Below are positions 1 through 10,170 of a DNA stretch of 64,000 bases, in pieces. Numbering within the stretch: the stretch's first letter is position 1; each line of letters starts with the position of its first letter. A model generated the notes under the pieces. It did not search any database and was not told the DNA's origin. It saw only the letters and a program-made list of their open reading frames with translations. The position numbers and the translations under genes are program-made. Source of the stretch: Lyophyllum atratum (lineage: Eukaryota; Basidiomycota; Agaricomycetes; Agaricales; Lyophyllaceae); assembly GCA_014905825.1 (NCBI GenBank), contig JACGCN010000028.1:248001-312000 (forward strand). The letters are read 5' to 3'.

Positions 1-848
1 TGATCAGCATGAATACTTCATGAAACACTTGAATGCGTTCTGACGTCCAACTTCCAATCGCGAGACCGTCCCAGTGTCCCGGTGTCCAGGCGTATTGCGT
101 CAGGCTCGAGGGAAGTCCCAGATGTAGATACTATGACACCATGCAGGTGATGTCCAAATGATCCAAAACTGGCTAAAAGCTGTCAGTGTGTGGAGTTTAG
201 CCACAGAGAAGTCCTCCACGTCCAGAAACTCAAGGTGGCATCATGATATTGAGAAGAAATCAGGTCCGAGGGTGCCGAAAGTGTTTGCTTAGAAATTTTA
301 TCTTATCTTATCGATCATCATCCAACTTTCCAAGGTTGATTTTTTTCCTGGGTGAAGCAAGTGAAGCACCTCGATACCGAGGATATGACATGTAATAAGG
401 CATCAACTTGCTACACTCAATATTATACGGTCAGCGGACGACAAGAGACAACAATGGTTCCTCAGTTCTGCGTCCATAGGGAGTGGTAGAACTGAATTTT
501 CTGCGAGAATCTGAAGCCTTCCACCTTTTGACCTCGAGATCAGGTGCTGCATCTGTTCTACTCGCACCTGGTCGTCAACTGGCAGCGTTTTATGTCGCAG
601 CTTACGGTGAATTCAGCGTGACAACAATTTGTCACATTGATTCTGGCACGGTGCCACTTATGATGGACAAGGGTTGACGTTGAATGACATCCTCCTCCCA
701 GTTTCTCCTGAATATCATTTGTTTCGTGCGTTTCGTATCTCTGGTAGCCTGCAACTGTGAGTTATGTTTCGGTACCTATCACCGTCTCTCGAGTTTTTCA
801 ACATGATTTCGTCACACCCAGTAATCGAGCTGTGGCTCCCAAGGCTCA
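1..848. other. no supported gene
   Basis: I found no open frame with protein-like character and splice support. On the minus strand, positions 1-250 weakly resemble the leucine-rich tail of an F-box protein, but no exon can be anchored. Confidence 0.4.
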
Positions 849-2229
849 ATGCAGACACCGCAGACCAGCGACACATCTCTAAGTATCCCACAGGACGTTA
901 TCGAATGTATCATCGCAGAACTCCAAAAGGACAACCCTTCCCTGAAGCGGTGTGCTTTGGCTTCCAGCTCACTGAGGAATGCGGCTCACCGACATCTCTT
1001 CTATTCCATCACTATCTCAAACGAGAACCTAGCAAGTCGATTCCACGCCCTTCTTCAATATCAGTCGACGATCGCGCCCCTTGTTCGATATCTCAGAGTC
1101 TCTACCGGCTCCCCGAATCCCGCACTATCGCTTCCAGGATGGATAGTTGGCGAATCAGTCCGGAGGATGGAGTCAATCCTACGACGCCTCGCTCCCTATC
1201 TATGCTCTTTCACGTTCGTGTGCCCAGCAATATCTCCATTCTTCGCAATATCTCGCTCTTCCCTGCATTCTGCGGTTATCGGACTCTTCCAGGCACCCAA
1301 CCTCATCGAGGTCCGACTGATTTCAATGCCCTACCCACCACTCCATGCACTCAGAGACTGTCCTCAACTCAAACGGATATATCTTTTCGGAACTGCGCCA
1401 TTCCGAGATGCGGAACAGGAGGTGATATCCGATCGCGACTTGCAACAACCTGATCAGGCAGATCAGCAGGCGCGAGGACAGGTCGATTCCATATACACCG
1501 ATCTCACACCTGGCTTTCTTTTATTGGCAAAAGCCCTAACAGATCGTGGATCCCGCCTTGGCTTCTCTTCTTTGCGACATCTCGAAATTTTCGAGGAAGA
1601 GGATACGATATTGGCGCTGCTCCTACCTTGGCCGTCACACTGGCCGTCACATATGAAGGAGACTATCTGTCTGCTCGAAAATGTTGCGCCAACCTTGGAA
1701 TCCTTCTCCTTGCGGAATATGAACCTGGAGGTCAATTCTGGTCCGTGCGCTTTAGTCCTTCTGGAGGAGATAATTATTCATTTCTCACACAGAGATACAT
1801 CGTCTGCTCCCAGTGGCTAAGATGCGCAATGTCCAATCTTTATCCTTTATCGTCGTCTTGGGGCAGAGATTGGGGAGCAGCCTTGCTTGGCTTATTACCG
1901 CTATGGAGACTCTTGCTACTCCTGAGCATCCCCTTCAAAACTTCATTCTCCGATTGGGGAAGCTGTGTTCACCCGATGCGAGTTTTTATGGTATAGATTC
2001 TGGGAGTAGTCCTGGAAACGACGATTTCTGGAGTGCTCTGGATTCAGTACTGGGGAATAGCAACTACTCAAAATTGCGGCAAGTGATCGTCACATTTACC
2101 GTTCCTATGCCTCCGCATCCGACTTTCGAGCCAGCTTTCTTGAGGGTGATGCCAGTTTTGTCTCGAAAGGGGATACTGAAAGTCAAGTTTTGCGAGGAGC
2201 TGGAGGACCCCACCCTTATTATGCGCTAA
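849..2229 (+). pseudogene. F-box/leucine-rich protein, frame-broken
   Basis: The first frame (849-1820) starts with a short N-terminus and an F-box-like helix set (IPQDVIECIIAEL, then a cysteine/serine stretch and RHLFYSITI). Leucine-rich repeat-like sequence follows. Around 1770-1815 the frame is lost, and the same protein continues one frame over (HTEIHRLLPVAKMRN onward) to a stop at 2229. I see no GT-AG pair that would bridge the two frames, so a one-base indel or an assembly error is the simplest reading. F-box proteins recruit substrates to SCF ubiquitin ligases, and this fungal class is highly expanded. No neighbour suggests a substrate. Confidence 0.6.
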
Positions 2230-2884
2230 GCTACATGCGTTGAACGCTCCCATGACACCATCGGTCCACCGCTTTCTTGAAGGATGTTGTATACCATCGT
2301 TAAACCGTTGATCTGTTTGTCTCTCGTCTCCCTTGCCCACATTTTAATGATTTCTGTCATTTCAAGTTGTCGATGTCTATGTCAACCTATCAAAGGAATA
2401 TACACCGAGATCTAAAGCCAGTATGTGTCGTCATACCGAAACTTATACACAATTAGCAGAGTACTAGTAGCGTCAGCATTGTTCATAGGCGAGGCGATAC
2501 TAGCGCTCAGAGTGTCGGGGACAGAGCTCATGGCAAAGGTTGACCAAGGACTCTGACGTCGCTCGACGTTTTGTGGGATTAAAAGACTTGTCCTGACAGC
2601 TCTGAATGCCGTCGTTCGCTTCCATCTCCTAAGATGCGCAGGATATCATATTGGCGTGTGAGGGTTTGTTGGGGTGAGGTCTTGGATGGACGTCTCATCT
2701 AATCTGATCACGATCGTAACAACATCCTGGATCTTATCCGATCCTAAAAAAATTACAATTTCCTCTTTCCCCCTGCTACAATCCCTACAGCTCTACGTAT
2801 GCGTATTCTATTTTCAATGCGATGTAATGCGATTCGATGCAACTGGTATGTCCGATCCTAGAGTCTACAGCGCCTCCGAGGGCT
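2230..2884. other. intergenic, nothing recognised
   Basis: The stretch lies between the 3' end of the broken F-box gene and the 3' end of the convergent peroxiredoxin gene. No gene, repeat or structured element was recognised. Confidence 0.5.
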
Positions 2885-3614
2885 TCAGAGCTGGGCGAGA
2901 ATGCTCGAGGCAGAGGTGATGGTGAGCTTGCTGGGGTTCTCCTCGACAGCGATGCTCTCGACCTTGTCGTTGTCGGTAACGATCACGTAGCGCTAAGGTA
3001 TGAATCAGCCGTCCGCTCGAACACCGAGTGAAGGAGGGATGGATCACGGACCAGGGAGCGGGGTCCACCGAGGAGACCTGTGGCATCGAAAGCGAGGCCG
3101 ACGGACTTGGCGAAGGCGGCGGTGTCGTCAGCGATGAAGTGAACCTCTGCAAACGGGAAACCGGTGAGTTATTCTGAGTGAGACCAAAACGCTGAGCACG
3201 ATGGCGTACCGGATCCTTTGGGGGCGAGGTCCTCTTTCCATGCTCTATCATCCAAGCGATCGCAGTTAGTTCAAGATTGCGAATACGAAGTACGGGAGAC
3301 GAACTTCATGACGAAGACGTCGTTGACGGCGAAGATGTAGATCTGGTTAACGCCCTTGGCTTTGAAGTCGGCGTAGGATTCGATGTAGCCGGGGACCTGG
3401 GCGTGGCAAGTGCCAGTGAATGCTCCGGGGACACCGACCTGCGAATTGAGCCCAGTCAGACGGTCAACTCTCATGAAAACGCAGGATGCAAATCGCGCAC
3501 AATGATGTTCCTGCCGGTAAGGTTGAGCGGGGTGGCAGCGTCGGGTGCAGACTCCTTCACGCTCTGGGCGGGGATGGTGCCGCCAACCTGGATCTGAGGG
3601 GTGGTGAAAGACAT
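2885..3614 (-). CDS. peroxiredoxin, Prx5/Ahp1 (PMP20) type
   Basis: Five exons join in phase: 3614-3501, 3438-3305, 3244-3210, 3146-3052 and 2992-2885, giving 161 aa. The family reduces hydrogen peroxide and alkyl hydroperoxides through a peroxidatic cysteine. Here that is C49 in PGAFTGTC, the PGAFTPxC signature with Pro replaced by Gly. Conserved blocks follow: a GVNQIYIFAVND strand, the AWKEDL helix, HFIADD, VGLAFDATGLLGGPRS and RYVIVTDNDKVESIAVEE. C49 is the only cysteine, so a 1-Cys mechanism with an external thiol reductant is likely. The C-terminus is AQL, not a canonical SKL-type peroxisomal signal, so a cytosolic location is as likely as a peroxisomal one. A TATA-like site lies about 100 bp upstream of the start. 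Confidence 0.95.
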
Positions 3615-4660
3615 TGTACTAGTAGTGGAGATGGAGGAGAAGTAGTCGGGGAGAGTAGTACTAGAAGACGGTGGAAGAGGTTGTTGATGGTAGGAGAGTC
3701 AGAAAGGCTCGTTTATAAAGCGGGTATAGTGATTCCACAATTCCGCCCGACCCATCAATTCGTCATCGCGCCCATCACCGGAGCAGACAGTGGGCACCGG
3801 ACTCCGAACTCGGGATCAAGTATGTGCTATTTTTTTCTCATCAAGCGCTGAGGAGATTGCTCTTACTTCGGACTATGCTGGTAGCACCGGTTGCTTTGTG
3901 CGACCCAGTGCTGCATTCCGATATTAAGTGATGGTAGGTGCTGATGATGACTGTCGGCGTGCGCTGTACTCGCGGAGCGCTGCCAGATCGCGTTGATGTC
4001 AACATGTTCATTTGTTCAGGTAATACTCCTCAGCTTCTCTGCTCTGATTATGTGGCCTGTCATGGAAGAGCAGATGCGACAATTGTGAGCTTACGTTGGC
4101 ATATGATCAGGGCTGACTGTTCCTTTGTGGCAGGCCAGCGCCAACTCGGACTTGAACAGATCGTATGAAAGAGTATCTAGTCGTCACGCGGCTTGTATGT
4201 CTCTGTCTTCATCGCAAAAGACCTTGTGTTGAGCACGATTCCCCTAGCTGAGCACATCTCATGAAGACTTGATCTTATCAGATATGATTCTCACGCCTTG
4301 CATTTTCCCCATATCACTCCTTTACGGTGACCACCTCACCACGTCACCCTCTGCCTCATCTTCGCAGCCGTCCACCCTAGCAGTTAATTACACTTCGCAG
4401 TCGCGCCCACCATGCAGGAGCCTTCAAATCGGAGTTCCCGCTCTCTTGCGCACCAAAAAAAGGGTGCTTTGGCACGGAACAGCGGGGAGGCGGGGGATAA
4501 GGGATGCTTGATGTAAGATGCCCGCCTCGTCATTAAATACGTCAGTAGACAACACCAGCCCCACGCTTTCTCTCAGATACAAAAAGACAGGTACCTATTC
4601 CGTCGATCAGCCCTCCCGCCAAGGACCCCAATTCTTTTCGCTGGAACCTAGCTTCCATTC
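3615..4660. other. divergent intergenic region
   Basis: This region separates the divergent peroxiredoxin (minus) and BTB-like (plus) genes and should hold both promoters. The last ~100 bases (4555-4630) resemble the leader of the second BTB-like gene at 17660-17730: both carry a CCACGCTT..CTCTCAGATA stretch and a CGTCGATCAGC stretch. The leader was therefore duplicated together with the gene. No other gene is visible. Confidence 0.5.
3712..3719 (-). promoter_or_regulatory. TATA-like box of the peroxiredoxin gene
   Basis: The minus strand reads TTTATAAA about 98 bp upstream of the peroxiredoxin ATG, a usual position for a fungal TATA element. Confidence 0.5.
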
Positions 4661-5913
4661 ATGATGAATACCTGCGACGATGAATTCCCGTGGAGCTGGT
4701 CACCCCTAGGACACGGATTGCAGGACTATTACAATTACGATAGTCCTACGCCGGGGCTGCTCCAGAAAGCTGATGCGCTAATAACACCCCCGGTGCGTTA
4801 TACGCAACGTCTGAAGCACACGTTTACTGAAACAACTCAGCCATCACACAGCCCAACACCCAATCCTGACCTCTCTGTCTCCACCGCATTCTACCCGGGT
4901 TCACACGCTCTCGGCTTCAATCTGATCTTCTCCTCCTCGGACGGCGTGCTCTTCTACGTCCACACCGATGTCATACTGCAAAAATCGAAGGATGCCTTCT
5001 ACACGCTCTTGGCACCATTCGCCTCGTTACGCAACGCCTCTAAACCCTCGATCATTCCAGTCCCCGAGTCTTCGATGATATTGGAACTCATCCTTTACAT
5101 TATCTACAGCATTACCTGTACCAAACGCGGCCCTGCCCTTCCTACCGTGTTCACTGCCATAGACCATATGCCCCACTACTCTGTATCCCCTAAAGACTAC
5201 ATAACGCCTTCGCACCCCATCTACGAGTACATCCTGTCTTTTGCGCCTTTCTCTCCTCTGGAAGTGTATGCTCTTGCAGGACACCACGATCTCCTGGAAC
5301 TCGCTACCGCCACGTCGTCGCATCTGCTATCATACCCTCTCGCAACTATAGATGACCGAGCTGCCGCGCGCATCGGTGCCGTGTACCTCAGGCGTCTCTT
5401 TATACTGCACGAGTCCCGCCTCCATGCCCTCAGGAGCATCCTCCTCGCACCTCCTCAACTCCATCCGCCCACCAGGAAATGCGATGTCGCGGACCAGAAG
5501 AACCTGGCCAGGGCGTGGGCGCTCGTCACAGCTCATCTGGCCTGGGAAGCGAGACCCGGTCCGTATACTCACATTTCAGGGTTCTTTCCTCCCTATGGAA
5601 AATATAATAATTCGATCGCAACTGGGTATGGGTTTTGGTTTCGTTGGTTTCACGTCTTTTGCGTGTGATGTGTGTAGATCTCTCAAGCCCGAGCATACAG
5701 AATGCATTTCGAGGGCTGGGGGACCAGCTGCGTTGTAGGATGTGCCGGGAGATGCTCGCGGATCGCCTCCGAGATGTTGCCACGCGCTGGGTGGGTGTTA
5801 AGGTCAGTTGTGTTCTCTTTTTTTTCTCTTTCTGTTTCTGTTTCTTACTCTATCTTCCATTCAATCCTTCCCCGCCGGTGTTTTGACAGCGTACCATTGA
5901 ATCTGGGAAGTGA
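4661..5913 (+). CDS. BTB/POZ-like domain protein, paralogue A
   Basis: Three exons join in phase: 4661-5558, 5678-5802 and 5890-5913, giving 348 aa. After a ~80-residue variable N-terminus comes a BTB-like core (about residues 87-200) starting FSSSDGVLFYVHTDV. This is the pattern of the large mushroom BTB family, in which a cytosolic POZ fold mediates dimerisation. The helical C-terminal half contains VYALAGHHDLLELATATSSH and a CxxC pair (CRMC) in exon 2. The last exon is only 24 nt (RTIESGK). Paralogue B at 17764 has identical lengths for the last two exons (125 and 24 nt) and the same splice phases, which supports both models. No zinc finger or Kelch repeat is present. The function is unknown, and the BTB call rests on pattern recognition. 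Confidence 0.85.
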
Positions 5914-7628
5914 AGACTGCGCGACCTGTGCCTGTTCCGCTTCGTTGACTCTGGCTTGGGGGCTGGTACCTACCCCTGGGTGATGGGCTCTTGTCTCTTT
6001 GTGTCGTCGTCTGCGGTTTCAACTCTCTCACCGTCGTGGTTCCCGCCCCGGTTCCTGTTTTCACTTTCGTTGTAGGGTTATAATTTATTGGGTGTACACT
6101 GTGGACCACTTGGTATCTCCCTCGCTGGCTGATGGCATCGGTATATGTTTCGTATCATACACTATCATCGCCCTCCAGTATCTGTCCATCAACCACTACG
6201 GATGCTCTCTTGATTAATCCATAGCGTTGTGGATACGTTCGTGGTGAGGGAATTTCAAACGACTCGAAACAAGTTAGGAAGCCCCAGAGACTGTTCGGTT
6301 GACCCGTCTCCCCTGCGGCGTCTTCTGGAATACCTGGTGGAGCTAGATCTCAAGAGATGCAGAAGCGACACATTCTGGAACAGAAACGAATGAGGCCGTC
6401 CACAAGAAGAGAGGATTATCCAAGAACTTGTGACCTTGATTGGCGGAAGGTACAGAAATGAGGTACGACTCATGTGTCTGTCTACGAGAGACTAGATCTG
6501 GTCTGGACCACACGTCCTGAATGTTCTTTGTACCTACAGGGTGTTGAGGAGCCTTACCACCTCCGTCCTCTGCACGTATGTTCTTTGATCAGTCGTTTCT
6601 GGATTTCTGATTTTACCTGCCGCGTACATACGTCATTCGCTGCTTCCCGAAGTTCCCTTGTTTACTATTCCTCCGTGTAACATACCGTAGATACCATCGT
6701 ATCTTCTGTGTCTCTGACCCGTGCACCGAGGTATACGTACCCACCCCTACTGCCAATGGACTGTGGTAGACCAGAAGCATGAAAGGGAACCGATACTTCA
6801 TTTGGACAGCCTTTGTCCCTGAACCTGTCGCACGTGCCTTCTCTATTCATATCGCACCCTGGGCCTCCGCTTCTTTCGCAACCCGAATTCAACACTCTAC
6901 TATTTACTGGTACATCTCCTCACAGAACCACCTTTCGTTCACCGTCTCCGGAAAACCGGACAGGTCAAATGGGACCATGACAGGTGGCATTGCGGGGCAT
7001 AGGGTCGAGACAACTTGAAGCAGTGTACGCACTCCTTAGGCACATCTTAGCCCATTTCATACAACTGATTCGTCTAGTAGGTGTCCAATTCTTGCTTGCC
7101 ATCGGCGCTCCTGGCTCCAAGCTCGTTCGCCTCGACCCTCTGATAGCCCTCCGCGGCGAGGACGATCCAGAATGGAGTGGTGGAGACTGTTTTCCGCGCA
7201 TGTTGGCTCCTGCAACCGCAAGAAGCTACTATAGTCATTTTCCGATCGCGATGATACGACTCCGTTCTGCTGGACCCTCTGTCATCAAGGATTCTTACGT
7301 TTTCTTCATATGTATGCGCACCCCAGAAACGCTTGTGGGGTAGTTCATTTTGGCTAGGCACGAACAGCGTTCCTCGACACTACTTGGACTCGGAGAGAAC
7401 TCACGCCGAATCAATTACAACCCTTGGTTTACAGGACAATTACTCCACTCGCCCACTTGGTGGCACAGGAGTTCGGAAAGTTGCGTATGGTCGGGCGGTT
7501 TTGAGGCGAGGGTTCCGTATAAAAGGTGGGGTCTCTCGTCGAACATCAGCCATCGCACCCCAGTCTTCTCTCGAAGACACCAGCAAATCCTACCCTCATC
7601 TCTTCATACTTCGAACACTCGCTACATT
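5914..7628. other. intergenic, upstream region of the aegerolysin gene
   Basis: About 1.7 kb without a convincing gene. Several short open frames overlap one another on both strands, lack protein-like composition and show no splice pattern. A TATA box (7518) lies near the right end. Confidence 0.45.
7518..7525 (+). promoter_or_regulatory. TATA box of the aegerolysin gene
   Basis: TATAAAAG lies 104 bp upstream of the aegerolysin ATG and is followed by a pyrimidine-rich leader, as in strongly expressed mushroom genes. Confidence 0.65.
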
Positions 7629-8083
7629 ATGGGAGAAAGTCAGTGGTTCCAACCGACCGTTAGAAACAGGCTATCCCAGGCCATCGTCTTGGCGAATTTT
7701 TCCATCCAGTACGGAAAATTCTATGATATCAGTGAGGATCTCAATCACCTTTAGCCTATCCATTCCATTGACACATATTTCCTCCAGACGATCCATACAC
7801 CGAAACCAACAGCGCCCAGGGCACCAAGATCACGAGCAAGGGCGACCACGAGTTTGGTCACTGTGGTCGAGAGAATTCTCCCACTGGCACCGAGGGCTCC
7901 TTCGAAGTGCACTTGAGCGACACTGGCGAAAAGATCGCCAAGATCTATTGGGACTGCCCCTACACCGGCAGCAATAAGCTCACCAAACACGACTTGAAGG
8001 CAGGTTACGACATCTCCTTCGATGGCTTCAGCGTTCCCTCTGGTCCCTTGGGCAAAGGAACGATCAGTGTTCGAGAGGATTGA
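7629..8083 (+). CDS. aegerolysin-family protein
   Basis: Two exons (7629-7731 and 7788-8083) join in phase to give 132 aa, the usual size for this family of small acidic all-beta proteins. Visible family marks are an N-terminal aromatic segment, a GKFY stretch, an HCGRENSP..GTEGSFEVH segment, the characteristic YWDCPYTGSNK segment and a closing PSGPLGKGTISV strand. Aegerolysins bind membrane sphingolipids. Some act as the binding partner of a separate MACPF pore-forming protein, and many are expressed during fruiting. No signal peptide is seen, as is usual for the family. No MACPF gene lies in this window, so lytic activity cannot be inferred. A TATA box lies 104 bp upstream. The reading frame is intact. 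Confidence 0.9.
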
Positions 8084-8986
8084 TAAAGGTATGCATGCTC
8101 TTATCGGGTGCCGCTCTTGCTGATTTCTCTCGGATTTCCCTCTTGACGCATCGTCAACTAGGAGACGAATAGGCATGCTCAAAGTTATCATGCTCTTTGT
8201 ATTTTTGAATCGGACACATACTGTTTTCTTCTATTCCGCTTCATCTGTTTGTTGTTGGCTATCCGATGTTCTATGTTCGTCTACGTCCTTTCGGGTGCTC
8301 GTTAAGTTCTCGCATGATCAGGAATTGTCAACAAGAACTTCAGCATCAGCGCGATATTTGACGCGTAAGGCTGGAAAAGCATTCACTTGTAAGAATAAAT
8401 CGTGATCATGAACTGTTCTTTGATAACCCAATTCTTCTATCGCACTCCGATTTGGGTTTCAACCGCTGACAGGATTTGGGTTTCGACCAGGTGAAGGTCC
8501 CGGTATCCGCACCTTCACCTCTCGATCCAGCGCCGTCTTCCGATCCGGCCCCACTTTCCGGTTGTGACTTGTATAAAGAGGGGACCAGAAATCCGTGTTG
8601 AACTACCTACTTTCGTTCCTCGATACGCGCACTCACTGCGTTTTCCCAAAAATATGCAACCGGGTGGATGGGTATGGTACGTGAGCTAGACACTGTATCT
8701 ATGTATGTTTCCTATGTATCTACTTGTTGATAGATGATTGATTCCGGAAAAGAAAAGCCCAACGGTCCAAGCTGGGATACTAGTGATATCTAAGATAGAC
8801 GCTCTATCCACGTGGTCAATATTCGGGCTACCAACAACTCTATCACCGCGGGGCATATCTCGACTTGCACACCAGTGGAACTGCAACAATACATCACATA
8901 TCCGCTCTAGCCTCTATCCACCACCTCGCTTCGCCACTGCCCTTTCACGCACTCTCAGCCGTGATGCCACCCAACTTGAAGTCAGC
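8084..8986. other. intergenic with TATA-like site
   Basis: No gene is supported. GATTTGGGTTTCRACC occurs twice in 8445-8490. A TATAAAG (8572-8578) sits upstream of a short ATG frame at 8654 that meets a GTACGTGAG donor after eight codons, so an unrecognised 5' exon of the next gene is possible. Confidence 0.4.
8572..8578 (+). promoter_or_regulatory. TATA-like box
   Basis: TATAAAG sits in a GC-rich context 80-410 bp upstream of candidate starts at 8654 and 8987. Which transcript it serves is unclear. Confidence 0.35.
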
Positions 8987-9913
8987 ATGCCTCCAGCACA
9001 TGCAAACAAATTCGCTCGTCATCCGCAAACACCTGCACGCCCCCGAGCAATTAGACCGGAGGAGTACCGTCTCAAGGTCCTCGGCTTGCCAGGTCCCATC
9101 GACCGCTGGTTGAGCGCCAATGCGAGGATGGAGCAGGCTTGGACCAACATCGTCTTCTTGGAGGGCTTTCCGGAGTGGGAGGATGTTCGACGGAATCGGG
9201 TCTTTTGTACAGTCAAACGAGAGCGAGTAAAGGTGCGTCTGTTACACACTTAAATTTTTCCATCATGAAAAGCTGATTATATCCAGCCCGTAGATGATCC
9301 AGACTCTATATTCACGGAATCCGACACATATCGTCTTTATCTCACCGGTACCATTTGCGACTCGCTCCTTGTGGAGACCCCCTTGCGAACAAGCCCGCGC
9401 GCGGTTCTGGATCATTACGTCGGTTCGAGCGACGATCTCTCTGCTCCGGAGTGGACGCGTTGGAACGACGACATTCTCGAGTTTTGTCAGCCTCGCGACA
9501 CGTTCATTGCGCTCTTTGCGCGAATGGCTCTTTGGAAGCATAATTTAAACGAGGTGTGATATCTCGTCTGCTGCGAGATCTGTTTTATGAACTCATAATC
9601 AACATCAGATCGGCCTTTCCTCGAGGATGTTTCACTGGGCGACGGGAATCTCAGTAAGTCCTTCACAATATTAATGCTTCAAGTCATCTCAAATATTAAT
9701 GATATTATTTGACTCTAGGTAGGCACATGGGCCGAACACAAGCAGCTCGCACCCACGACACCTCGGAAATCAACCCGACATCAGAACGCAAGGCGTCGGA
9801 AGGGTGCCCGGGGAGCAGAAAGAGCTGCTCGATTTCATTTCGAGGAACTTGAGATGACGCCAACACGGTTGGGTCCTCATGCTATGACAGGCGACATAAC
9901 GTACTTAGCGTAG
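8987..9913 (+). CDS. unknown 250-aa protein
   Basis: Four exons join in phase: 8987-9232, 9287-9553, 9609-9653 and 9719-9913. I do not recognise the family. The protein has a basic N-terminus (ARPRAIRPEEYRLKV), a tryptophan-rich middle (WLSANARMEQAWTNI, PEWEDVRRN, PEWTRWNDDIL) and a very basic tail (RKSTRHQNARRRKGARG), suggesting a nuclear or nucleic-acid-binding role. No cysteine cluster, signal peptide or membrane segment is visible. It stops 258 bp before the EnSpm-like transposase start and runs in the same direction. It could therefore be a host gene or transposon cargo; I cannot decide, because the left end of the element was not found. Confidence 0.7.
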
Positions 9914-10170
9914 CTCTTTTTATACCTATGCATCTCGAGGTTTGATGATGTCATAATGTAACTATCTGCTATATCTAACATAGACATTTTCAAGATATCT
10001 GCTCGACTATCCGCCCTGGCGTAGCTTTGGCTCCTGCCGCCGTCTTTCTCGTTTTCACCATAAGCCCAGCAGGAAAGGCTGGCTGGGACCTGCCTGGCGC
10101 CCGTTGATCTTCTTGGGCGCTCTTTGGGCGCTCTTACGTCTTCTCGGGCGCTCTTACGTGAACGCACAGC

